From contig DGHF01000007.1 in the NCBI GenBank assembly GCA_002392545.1, forward strand, positions 1 to 12,802: 12,802 nt of DNA, in the 5' to 3' direction. Positions 6,814 to 12,802 of the stretch are shown here, piece after piece. The DNA is from Ruminococcus sp. UBA3855. GTDB lineage: Bacteria; Bacillota; Clostridia; Oscillospirales; Ruminococcaceae. The number at the start of each line of letters is the position of its first letter. The first letter of the stretch is position 1. The position numbers and the translations under genes are program-made. Under the pieces are notes generated by a model. The model worked only from the letters and a program-made list of their open reading frames with translations. It did no database searches and was not told where the DNA came from.

Positions 6814-6850
6814 AATTTTTAAGAAAACTTAAAAATTGATTAAACAATTT
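6814..6850 (+). promoter_or_regulatory. Phased TTAA boxes upstream of the two-component promoter (possible response-regulator site)
   Basis: Three direct repeats beginning TTAA start at 6819, 6829 and 6840 (TTAAGAAAAC, TTAAAAATTGA, TTAAACAATTT), 10-11 bp apart and ending 4 bp before the -35 box at 6855. OmpR/PhoB-family regulators bind direct repeats of about 11 bp placed like this, so autoregulation by the downstream regulator is plausible. The first two boxes also lie in a perfect palindrome with 10-bp arms (6814-6823 and 6828-6837), which is an alternative reading. AT-richness makes chance matches likely. Confidence 0.45.
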
Positions 6851-6854
6851 CCTC

Positions 6855-6883
6855 TTGCATCCTCTTCCGAAATGGAGTATAAT
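6855..6883 (+). promoter_or_regulatory. Sigma-A promoter of the two-component operon
   Basis: TTGCAT (6855-6860), a 17-bp spacer and TATAAT (6878-6883). A start near 6890 gives about 120 nt of leader before the response regulator ATG, containing the 32-codon leader ORF and a hairpin. Confidence 0.82.
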
Positions 6884-6913
6884 AATATTATCAAAGGGGC
6901 TTGAGGAAAAGCA

Positions 6914-7012
6914 ATGCTATTGACACAAACGAATGAGAAATCTTGTTTCGAGTTCGTTTGTCAAGCTTCTTGCACTGCATTCCCCATTCCAAAAAGAAAG
7001 GAAATACCATGA
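6914..7012 (+). CDS. Leader ORF of 32 codons overlapping the response regulator start
   Basis: An ATG at 6914 has GAGG 7 nt upstream. The frame runs 32 codons and ends in a TGA (7010-7012) that overlaps the regulator ATG at 7009 as ATGA. The peptide begins MLLTQTNEKSCF, has three cysteines (11, 16, 20) and ends in a basic P-K-R-K-E-I-P. It has no recognisable domain. It lies inside the leader made from the promoter at 6855-6883, so ribosomes finishing it could restart at the regulator, which also has its own AAGGA site. It may be a coupling or attenuation leader, or a chance ORF. Conservation has not been tested. Confidence 0.45.
   Translation: MLLTQTNEKSCFEFVCQASCTAFPIPKRKEIP
6925..6961 (+). 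other. Hairpin within the two-component leader
   Basis: ACAAACGAA (6925-6933) pairs with TTCGTTTGT (6953-6961), and GAAA (6937-6940) with TTTC (6946-6949) across a small internal loop. It lies inside the leader ORF and about 48 nt before the regulator ATG. No T-run follows, so it is not a terminator by itself. It could affect leader translation or mRNA stability. Confidence 0.45.
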
Positions 7013-7701
7013 AATACAATATCCTGATTTGTGACGATGAAAAGGACATCGTGAACGCTTTGAAAATTTACCTCTCACAAGAGGACTATATTTTACATAC
7101 CGCCTATAACGGCAGACAGGCTCTTGACGTGATTGAGCGTGAAAATATTGACATCATCCTGCTTGACATCATGATGCCGGAAATGGATGGTCTGGAAACC
7201 ATCACCAAATTGAGAGAACATTACAATTTACCTGTCATTCTATTGACGGCCAAAAGCGAAGATACAGATAAAATTCTTGGTCTGAATCTTGGCGCAGATG
7301 ATTACATCACAAAGCCTTTCAATGCCATGGAAGTGATTGCAAGGGTGCGTTCTCAATTGAGACGGTACAAACAGTTAGGCGGTGCGCCGTCCGCTTCTCC
7401 GTCAACTTACCAGATTGGAAACATCATGCTTGACAATTCCGAAAAAACAGTAACCGTTGACGGAAAAGCTGTGAATCTCACGCCTACAGAATATGCAATC
7501 TTGTTTTTGCTGATGAAGAACCCGAACAAGGTCTTTTCACCAGAAGAAATTTATGTGGCGGTTCGTGGCGAATTGCCCTACGGCGCAGAGGGTACAATTG
7601 CCGTACACGTCCGGCATATCCGTGAAAAAATTGAAATCAACCCAGCTGAACCACGCTTTTTAAAAGCCGTATGGGGACAGGGCTATAAACTGGAGGGATA
7701 A
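7009..7701 (+). CDS. OmpR/VanR-type response regulator
   Basis: A cytoplasmic DNA-binding regulator of 230 residues, the normal family length. The receiver domain (about 3-118) has acidic pocket D9-D10, phospho-acceptor D53 in LLDIMMPEMDG, switch T80 and K102 in DDYITKPF. The winged-helix output domain (about 134-228) has LTPTEYAILFLL, the recognition-helix region AEGTIAVHVRHIREKIE and the C-terminal VWGQGYKLEG hairpin. The sequence resembles VanR-like regulators of Firmicutes. The start at 7009 is supported by AAGGA 7 nt upstream; an earlier in-frame TTG (6943) would add 22 residues that do not fit the family. It lies 3 bp before the kinase gene, and the kinase Shine-Dalgarno GGAGGG is inside this gene. 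The targets are unknown. The dockerin enzymes on either side are candidates by position only. Confidence 0.95.
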   Translation: MKYNILICDDEKDIVNALKIYLSQEDYILHTAYNGRQALDVIERENIDIILLDIMMPEMDGLETITKLREHYNLPVILLTAKSEDTDKILGLNLGADDYITKPFNAMEVIARVRSQLRRYKQLGGAPSASPSTYQIGNIMLDNSEKTVTVDGKAVNLTPTEYAILFLLMKNPNKVFSPEEIYVAVRGELPYGAEGTIAVHVRHIREKIEINPAEPRFLKAVWGQGYKLEG

Positions 7702-7704
7702 CAA

Positions 7705-9921
7705 ATGAAATTTACAAAATTGATTCAGAATAAGCCCATCATGATATTGACATTTTTTGTCGGGCTGTCTTTGGGGGGTGCGAATTTTTACCAGCGACAA
7801 AATTTGAGCAATTTAGGGTACTACCGAAATTCATTCAGTGAGATTTATCAGTCAAGAATCAAAAACCTTTGCAGTGCTGATATTTCTGACATACAAGAAA
7901 GAATGGAAAATCTGAGAGATAACGGCTATTTTGATGAAAGTACTTCAGAACAGCTCCGGAATCAGCTTGCGGAAGGAGTTCTCAGCGACTACACCGCAGA
8001 CAAAACCAATTTCTTTTTCACGGTTCATGATATGAATGATAATGTCCTGTTATCGTCTTACACTGATGATTACCAGTATTCCGCCGTGGAAATTTACCAG
8101 AATCTCAAAACTGAAACCGTGGAAACTGACCTCACAGAAGAAGAATATCAAACTTTCCAGCTCCCCGAAAATGCAAATATTCTTGAAGAATATGAGTATA
8201 TGGATAATGTCAGTTTTGAAGATGACAATAGTTCCGGTGAAGATTTCAGCTCCCAGCAAATTGATGAGGAATACAATGCTCCAATGGAAGAAGTTCAGCA
8301 AATTGATGAGGAATACAATGCTCCAATGGAAGAAGTTCTGAACGAGGAAAATTTGATGATGCATCACATTACTTACGAAATTCCGGTCAGTGATGACGGG
8401 TCATATTATGTGACAGGCTATGTGCGTTCAGAATTTTATGCAAGTGACAAGTACAGCAATTTATATTCCACCGTTCAGAAAAATTACAAAAATCGTTATA
8501 TTTATGTAGGATTTGCCATTTTAGGCGGATTATTGACATTATTCAGCGGATTGGTATTATTAGCCCGTGCCGGATACCGTGACGAATTCAGCACCGTGAA
8601 AACAGGCTTCACTGAAAAAATCCCGACAGATGTATTCAGCGTTCTGATACTTTGTGCATTGGCAGTCCATATTCCGCTTATTGATGATTTTGTTTATATG
8701 CCAAGAACACTGCAATTCATGGTAGGCGTTGACGGAATCGGCGCATTGATTTTATGGTATGCACATAGTGTGATTGTTCGCATTCGTGCAAAGGAATTAT
8801 TCAGCAATACATTTTGTTTCAGGGCATTGAGAGGTATTTACCATCTGACAAGGCGAACCGCAAAAGCTGTGCCGTCCATGTGGAAAACGCTTGTTCCGAT
8901 AGGAATATTTGATTTGCTGAATCTTTTCGGTGTTTATTGCATTGCAGAAAATGCAGAATTCGGGCTTTTCATTTTGATTTTATTGTATTTCCTCGCTCAT
9001 GCAATGATTTTCGGAATTCTGTACAATCTGCACATTCTCGAAAAAGGCGGTCAGAATATGGCGGATGGCATTCTTGACAAGATTCCGGAAAAATGGCTGT
9101 TCGGGCGATTTCTCAAACACGCAAGAAATCTCAATTCCATCAGTGAAGGTATGAATAAAGCTGTCACTGACAAGCTCAAAAGTGAAATGTTTCGTACAGA
9201 ATTGATTGCTAATGTTTCCCACGACATCAAAACCCCATTGACCTCCATCATCAATTATACTGACCTGCTTTCTAAAATGAACTTTGAGGACAAGCAGGCA
9301 AGTGAATATATTGACGTACTCGGCAGACAGTCCGCACGTCTGCGCAAACTGACAGAAGACGTTCTGGAAGCTTCCAAAGCTACCACGGGGACAGCGACTG
9401 TTCACAAGGAGAAAATTGATTTCCGTGTACTCATTGAGCAGATTGAAGGTGAATTCATTGAGAAATTCAATATCAATCATCTGACATTGGTTTCCAGCGT
9501 TCCGGAACATCCGCTTTATATCATGGCGGACGGTCGCCAACTATGGAGAGTATTAGACAATTTATTTAATAACGTCTGCAAATATGCCATGTCGGGAACA
9601 AGGGTTTATCTGAACGTGACAGAATCAGAAAACGAAATCACATTCATGTTACGCAACATTTCCGCAACGGAATTAAACCTCAGCGCAGAAGAACTCATGG
9701 AACGTTTTGTTCGTGGAGACCGTTCCAGAAATACAGAGGGTAGCGGTTTAGGACTTTCCATTGCACAAAGTCTCACCGCATTGCAGGGCGGTGTCATGGA
9801 ATTGCAGATTGACGGCGATTTATTTAAAGCCATTATCCGCCTTCCCCAAATGAATGCCGAACCCCTCAGCCAGCCGACACAACAGCCAACTGTTTCCATT
9901 GCTAAAGGCTGTCCTGCATAA
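7705..9921 (+). CDS. Six-TM sensor histidine kinase, partner of the response regulator
   Basis: A membrane kinase of 738 residues. TM1 (about 11-27) is followed by a large outside domain (about 30-264) and TM2 (265-288), then four more TM segments (about 309-327, 335-358, 394-414, 418-441). The sequence then enters the cytoplasmic dimerisation/phosphotransfer domain, with H506 in NVSHDIKTPLTS, and the ATPase domain, with N-box LFNNVCKYA (620-628) and G-box GSGLGLS (679-685). The last ~24 residues are a Pro/Gln-rich tail past the catalytic domain. The sensor region (about 140-217) is very acidic and contains two identical 14-residue copies of QQIDEEYNAPMEEV (184-197, 198-211). The ligand is unknown: no known sensor fold was recognised, and the acidic stretch could bind cations or basic peptides. 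The kinase core is intact and looks active. Confidence 0.93.
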   Translation: MKFTKLIQNKPIMILTFFVGLSLGGANFYQRQNLSNLGYYRNSFSEIYQSRIKNLCSADISDIQERMENLRDNGYFDESTSEQLRNQLAEGVLSDYTADKTNFFFTVHDMNDNVLLSSYTDDYQYSAVEIYQNLKTETVETDLTEEEYQTFQLPENANILEEYEYMDNVSFEDDNSSGEDFSSQQIDEEYNAPMEEVQQIDEEYNAPMEEVLNEENLMMHHITYEIPVSDDGSYYVTGYVRSEFYASDKYSNLYSTVQKNYKNRYIYVGFAILGGLLTLFSGLVLLARAGYRDEFSTVKTGFTEKIPTDVFSVLILCALAVHIPLIDDFVYMPRTLQFMVGVDGIGALILWYAHSVIVRIRAKELFSNTFCFRALRGIYHLTRRTAKAVPSMWKTLVPIGIFDLLNLFGVYCIAENAEFGLFILILLYFLAHAMIFGILYNLHILEKGGQNMADGILDKIPEKWLFGRFLKHARNLNSISEGMNKAVTDKLKSEMFRTELIANVSHDIKTPLTSIINYTDLLSKMNFEDKQASEYIDVLGRQSARLRKLTEDVLEASKATTGTATVHKEKIDFRVLIEQIEGEFIEKFNINHLTLVSSVPEHPLYIMADGRQLWRVLDNLFNNVCKYAMSGTRVYLNVTESENEITFMLRNISATELNLSAEELMERFVRGDRSRNTEGSGLGLSIAQSLTALQGGVMELQIDGDLFKAIIRLPQMNAEPLSQPTQQPTVSIAKGCPA
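8254..8337 (+). repeat. Exact 42-bp tandem duplication in the kinase sensor domain
   Basis: Bases 8254-8295 are repeated without change at 8296-8337, each beginning CAGCAAATTGATGAGG. The unit is 14 codons, so copy-number change keeps the frame. Complete nucleotide identity, including third positions, points to a recent duplication. Confidence 0.97.
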
Positions 9922-9954
9922 TCACAACGCTTTTCTCAACTCAATTCAATACAG

Positions 9955-9991
9955 GAAACCGCCCTCCAGCATCAAGCCGGAAGGCGGTTTC
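9955..9991. terminator. Probable bidirectional terminator between the kinase and pectate lyase genes
   Basis: GAAACCGCC (9955-9963) pairs with GGCGGTTTC (9983-9991). After one C/A mismatch the stem continues with TCC/GGA around a loop of about 11 nt. The T-runs after it are short on both strands (TTTCTGTAT on plus, TTTCCTGT on minus). It lies 33 bp after the kinase stop and about 30 bp after the pectate lyase stop, between convergent genes. Confidence 0.75.
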
Positions 9992-10021
9992 TGTATCATG
10001 TCATACTATTGGAGTTACAAA

Positions 10022-12802
10022 TTATTCGGGAAGAGTTACCAGCTTTACGAGAGACTTCAAAATCATCATAGCGTCAGAGTCAGTAACACTGCCGTCCTTA
10101 TCTACATCAGCATTTGCATAGCCCTTGGGCTGGTCAATAATACCAACGAGATACTGATTCAATGTCAGAACGTCGATAATGTCAATACTATCATTGCCGT
10201 CAACGTCGCCGTATTTGCCTGCGGAAGGAGTGGGTTCGGTAGCAGTTGTTTCAACAGGTTCAGCTGTGGTTTCAACGGGTGTTGCAGTTGTTTCAACAGG
10301 CGGTTCAGCGGTTTCAACCGGAGTATCAGAAGAACCAGCTGCATTATAGGAAATGTAGAAGAGGTTAGCAGAATCAGCCTTTGTGAGAACGTTTTCACCA
10401 GCATTGACATCCAGAACCAGTACATTGCCAGTAGATGTATACTTAGAACCATTCAGCTTGATGGTGGAAGCATCTGCACCGAATACCAATGTTACAGTAC
10501 CAGCGGAAGGAGCATTGAAAGTAATGCTTGTAGAAGTTTCCATCTTCAGGCACTGTGTCAAGGTCATGCCCTGATATTCAACAGAACCCTTTGCAGTAGA
10601 GAGGCTGGAAGTATCAGAGAACTGGTAGAAACTGCTGTTCAGGTCACTACTTGTGAAATTGTGTACAGTGCTGGAAGTTCCGGTAGATGTACCGCCGGAA
10701 GTGGCTGGCTTTGTGGTAGTACCCTCAGAAGGTGCAGTGGTGGAAACAGGGTCGGAAGGTGTAGGAGTTGCCTGAGAAATACCGCCGGACATATGATAAC
10801 CGATAGAACCATATGTGCCGTCCAGAGGAGTTTCAGCGAAGCCCTGCGGATTCGGCGAACCGTCTGCATTTCTCCAAGCAGTATGGAAATCAGTACCCAG
10901 ACCGCCAACCTTGAGAGTAACGAAATCAGTGTCAGCAGGTGTGATGACTGTACCGAGTTTTGCACCATTGGTCATAGTTTCACTTGCAGCAAAATAGTAC
11001 TTGCTGTTGTAGTAGATGGAGTTTTTCATAGAACCTACGAACTTATCATTAGAAACCTTAATACCAGCTGCATTGGTCTTGGTGACATTTGCAGTATTGA
11101 TATAAGACATCATATTCTGGTAAGTTGCAGTGGTATCACAACGATAAACCATGTAATTGGATTTGCCGTTTCCGCCGATGCCGTTATTATAGGCTGTGCA
11201 ATCCTTCATATCGCCGAAACCGGGGTTATTGTTATCAGTGAAACCGCAGTTCAGGTTTTCAAATGCAAGGCAGTTTTCAACAATATGACGTGTGCCGATT
11301 CCGCCACCGCCCATCTTGAAGCCGTTGCCGTCTGCATCACCGTAGCCTCTGCCGTCTTCTGTGAAGCCGTTACGGAATGCAACACAATTCTTGATAGTAA
11401 CAACGCCAATCGGTCCAGTTGCAGCCTTGGAATACAAATCCCAGCCGTCATCAGAGTTATTATAAGAGATACAGCCGTCAAATACGTTGCCTTCACCACA
11501 AGTCAGCTTTGCAGCGAAACCATCAGCATTTTCCATGGTTGCTTCATCGCAGTTGTTCTTAGAGGTGCAGTTCTTAATGAGATTATTTGTAGGCCATTCT
11601 GCAATGGAAGCAGCATCCGTTCTGTATCTGGAAACCTGCAAACCAGTATCTTCATTGTCATTGAATACCATCATTTCAATGATATTGTTGTTACCAGAAA
11701 GCAACATACCATTGTCACCAGCCTGAGTAATCTCGAAGCCGTAGAAATGCCAGTAATTACCATCCAGTACAAAACCTCTTGCAGAGGAAGAAACTGCCTG
11801 ACCTGTGAAGTCAAATACAACCTTTGCGTTGTTGTAGGGCTTGACTGTCTTATACTTACCAGCAGAGCCGGAATTATTCTGGTCAATCAGAATGGTATCT
11901 GTGTAGTTATATGTACCTTCCAACAGGTAGATAACACCGCCAGCCTGAACATTTTTGATAGCAGTCAGGAAATCTGTTGGGTCGCTTTCGGACTTACCAG
12001 AACCAGTGCCCTTAGGAGCTACGAAAATAGTATCACTGTAAGTTACAGGAGTTGTTGCAACAGTAGTTGTCTTTGTGGTAGTCTGAACAGGTGCAACAGT
12101 TGTAGAGGGAGCAGTTGTCTGAACAGGTTCAACGACTGCCGCATCATTGCTGAAACCGCTGCCAATTGCAACAATTTTGTCCTTATAAGCAACCAGCGCA
12201 GCCTTCAGAGCTGTATCAACAGTGTAGCTTGCATCATCAATGGAATTATCAAATGTCCACTGGAAGTCACCGCCCTGAGCACGTCCTGCATGAGCTTTGA
12301 CAATGGAAGGAACATCACTAGCCTTGTCAGGAGTATACTTGTACATCAGGCTGGAATCAGTATCAAAATTATTGTAGCTTGTACCGCCCTGCTTTGTCTT
12401 GACAGAAGAGGGAACTTGCTCATCACGGCTCTTAGCCTCATAAGCATCAAACTCTGTGCTGTTATCCTGATAAGTTACATAAGCCTTTGTGAGGTCACCA
12501 GTGATTTCGTTACCATAAGACTTGATGATACCGCCGTTTTCACCAGAGAAAATACCGCCTGCGACAACGTCAGAACCCTGCATAGAGCTGAGCATTGGAT
12601 ATTTGCAGTTACGGAAGTAGTTATTTTCCACGAATGCAGAGGCACTCAAAGTTACACCAACGCCGTACTTTGCATTGCCGTCAAAGTAGTTATTATAAAT
12701 GTGTACGGAGCAAGTACGGATTCTGGGATGACGAGAATCGGAATGGTCATACCAGTTATGATGATAAGTGATATAACTATCAGTGCTTTCGGACTTCATA
12801 CC
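10022..12802 (-). CDS. Cellulosomal pectate lyase PL1 - PL9 - CBM77-like - dockerin (partial, N-terminus off the right edge)
   Basis: The frame is open to the right edge; about 926 residues are visible, numbered here from the Met at 12797-12799. Residues 1 to about 110 are the end of a PL1 beta-helix: HHNWYDHSDSRHPRIR carries R23 and R28, spaced like the catalytic-site arginines of PelC. After a Thr-rich linker (225-252), PL9 spans about 255-672. It has calcium ligands D426 and D450/D451/D454 in NNSDDGWDLYSK and probable base K495 in GNGFKMGG. A second Ser/Thr linker leads to a domain of about 110 residues (711-820) like CBM77, the pectin-binding module of R. flavefaciens; K737, K752 and K807 are candidate uronate-binding lysines. 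A PVETT-repeat linker leads to the C-terminal dockerin (861-925; D865/D867/N869/D873/D876 and D898/D900/D902/T906/D909). It should cut demethylated homogalacturonan by beta-elimination, needing calcium. The signal peptide and promoter are outside the window. Confidence 0.93.
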   Translation of the reverse strand, partial: GMKSESTDSYITYHHNWYDHSDSRHPRIRTCSVHIYNNYFDGNAKYGVGVTLSASAFVENNYFRNCKYPMLSSMQGSDVVAGGIFSGENGGIIKSYGNEITGDLTKAYVTYQDNSTEFDAYEAKSRDEQVPSSVKTKQGGTSYNNFDTDSSLMYKYTPDKASDVPSIVKAHAGRAQGGDFQWTFDNSIDDASYTVDTALKAALVAYKDKIVAIGSGFSNDAAVVEPVQTTAPSTTVAPVQTTTKTTTVATTPVTYSDTIFVAPKGTGSGKSESDPTDFLTAIKNVQAGGVIYLLEGTYNYTDTILIDQNNSGSAGKYKTVKPYNNAKVVFDFTGQAVSSSARGFVLDGNYWHFYGFEITQAGDNGMLLSGNNNIIEMMVFNDNEDTGLQVSRYRTDAASIAEWPTNNLIKNCTSKNNCDEATMENADGFAAKLTCGEGNVFDGCISYNNSDDGWDLYSKAATGPIGVVTIKNCVAFRNGFTEDGRGYGDADGNGFKMGGGGIGTRHIVENCLAFENLNCGFTDNNNPGFGDMKDCTAYNNGIGGNGKSNYMVYRCDTTATYQNMMSYINTANVTKTNAAGIKVSNDKFVGSMKNSIYYNSKYYFAASETMTNGAKLGTVITPADTDFVTLKVGGLGTDFHTAWRNADGSPNPQGFAETPLDGTYGSIGYHMSGGISQATPTPSDPVSTTAPSEGTTTKPATSGGTSTGTSSTVHNFTSSDLNSSFYQFSDTSSLSTAKGSVEYQGMTLTQCLKMETSTSITFNAPSAGTVTLVFGADASTIKLNGSKYTSTGNVLVLDVNAGENVLTKADSANLFYISYNAAGSSDTPVETAEPPVETTATPVETTAEPVETTATEPTPSAGKYGDVDGNDSIDIIDVLTLNQYLVGIIDQPKGYANADVDKDGSVTDSDAMMILKSLVKLVTLPE
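10223..10318 (-). repeat. PVETT-repeat linker before the pectate lyase dockerin
   Basis: Residues 828-859 are built from near copies of P-V-E-T-T-A-[TE], about 7-8 residues each and slightly diverged at the DNA level. It is a flexible, probably O-glycosylated linker that separates the CBM from the dockerin. Similar but less regular Thr/Pro linkers lie at residues 225-252 and 678-711. Confidence 0.8.

Larger units (their letters stand above)
6377..6913. other. Divergent intergenic region between the xylanase-esterase and the two-component system
   Basis: About 540 bp without a convincing protein gene. From left to right it holds the xylanase leader with its dyad, the leftward promoter, an AT-rich stretch, hairpin 6563-6599, a stretch of unknown content (6600-6755), hairpin 6756-6797, palindrome and TTAA boxes 6814-6850, and the rightward promoter 6855-6883. 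The sequence ATCCGT or its complement ACGGAT recurs at 6565, 6592, 6709 and 6731. In the 6658-6771 stretch one plus frame reads like coding sequence but has an internal TAA and no start codon, so it is at best a decayed remnant. Confidence 0.7.

Noticed and set aside
6920..6925. TTGACA in the two-component leader as a second promoter
   Set aside because: No -10 box lies 16-18 bp downstream.
6943..7008. An N-terminal extension of the response regulator from a TTG at 6943
   Set aside because: No ribosome site, extra residues do not fit the receiver fold, and the ATG at 7009 has a good site and the canonical N-terminus.
8980..9540. A 186-codon minus-strand frame inside the histidine kinase
   Set aside because: It lies opposite the conserved kinase core and has no recognisable features.
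10223..10318. A CRISPR-like or mobile repeat in the pectate lyase gene
   Set aside because: The repeats are in-frame codons of a Pro/Thr linker and diverge like protein linkers, not like CRISPR units.

Overview
The window looks like the chromosome of a fibre-degrading, cellulosome-forming Ruminococcus (Oscillospiraceae), closest in style to R. flavefaciens. Two very large secreted enzymes each carry a type I dockerin. One is a GH30_8 glucuronoxylanase-CBM22-dockerin-CE1 esterase. The other is a PL1-PL9-CBM77-like-dockerin pectate lyase, a modular layout I know from R. flavefaciens. Base composition is moderately AT-rich, and intergenic promoters match the sigma-A consensus well. The species is inferred; no rRNA or marker gene is present.

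Layout. (1) 1-2924, minus strand: an ABC importer operon of the NitT/TauT/SsuABC type, read as lipoprotein binding protein (1554-2837), ATPase (677-1516), then permease (from 680, running off the left edge). It has a near-perfect promoter at 2896-2924. ATPase and permease overlap by 4 bp (ATGA). The binding protein has three Cys-Cys pairs in its linker. (2) 3031-3399, plus: a lone phage-type holin (holin_4_1 family) without other phage genes, ending at a probable bidirectional terminator (3413-3444). (3) 3479-6376, minus: the 965-residue xylanase-esterase, with its own promoter (6433-6461) and a small dyad between promoter and start. (4) 6377-6913: a structured intergenic region. It holds two strong hairpins (6563-6599; 6756-6797), three helically phased TTAA boxes (6819-6850) and a consensus promoter (6855-6883). 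(5) 6914-9921, plus: a 32-codon leader ORF, an OmpR/VanR-type response regulator and a six-TM histidine kinase whose sensor domain holds an exact 42-bp tandem duplication. A probable bidirectional terminator follows (9955-9991). (6) 10022-12802, minus: the 3' part of the PL1/PL9 pectate lyase; its N-terminus lies beyond the right edge.

How the genes fit together. The xylanase-esterase would cut glucuronoxylan and remove ester side groups. The pectate lyase would cut demethylated homogalacturonan. The two dockerins would place both enzymes on cell-surface scaffoldins. The two-component system between them might regulate such genes or its own operon, but that link rests on position only. The ABC importer's substrate cannot be read from the sequence. 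No rRNA, tRNA, IS element or CRISPR array was seen.
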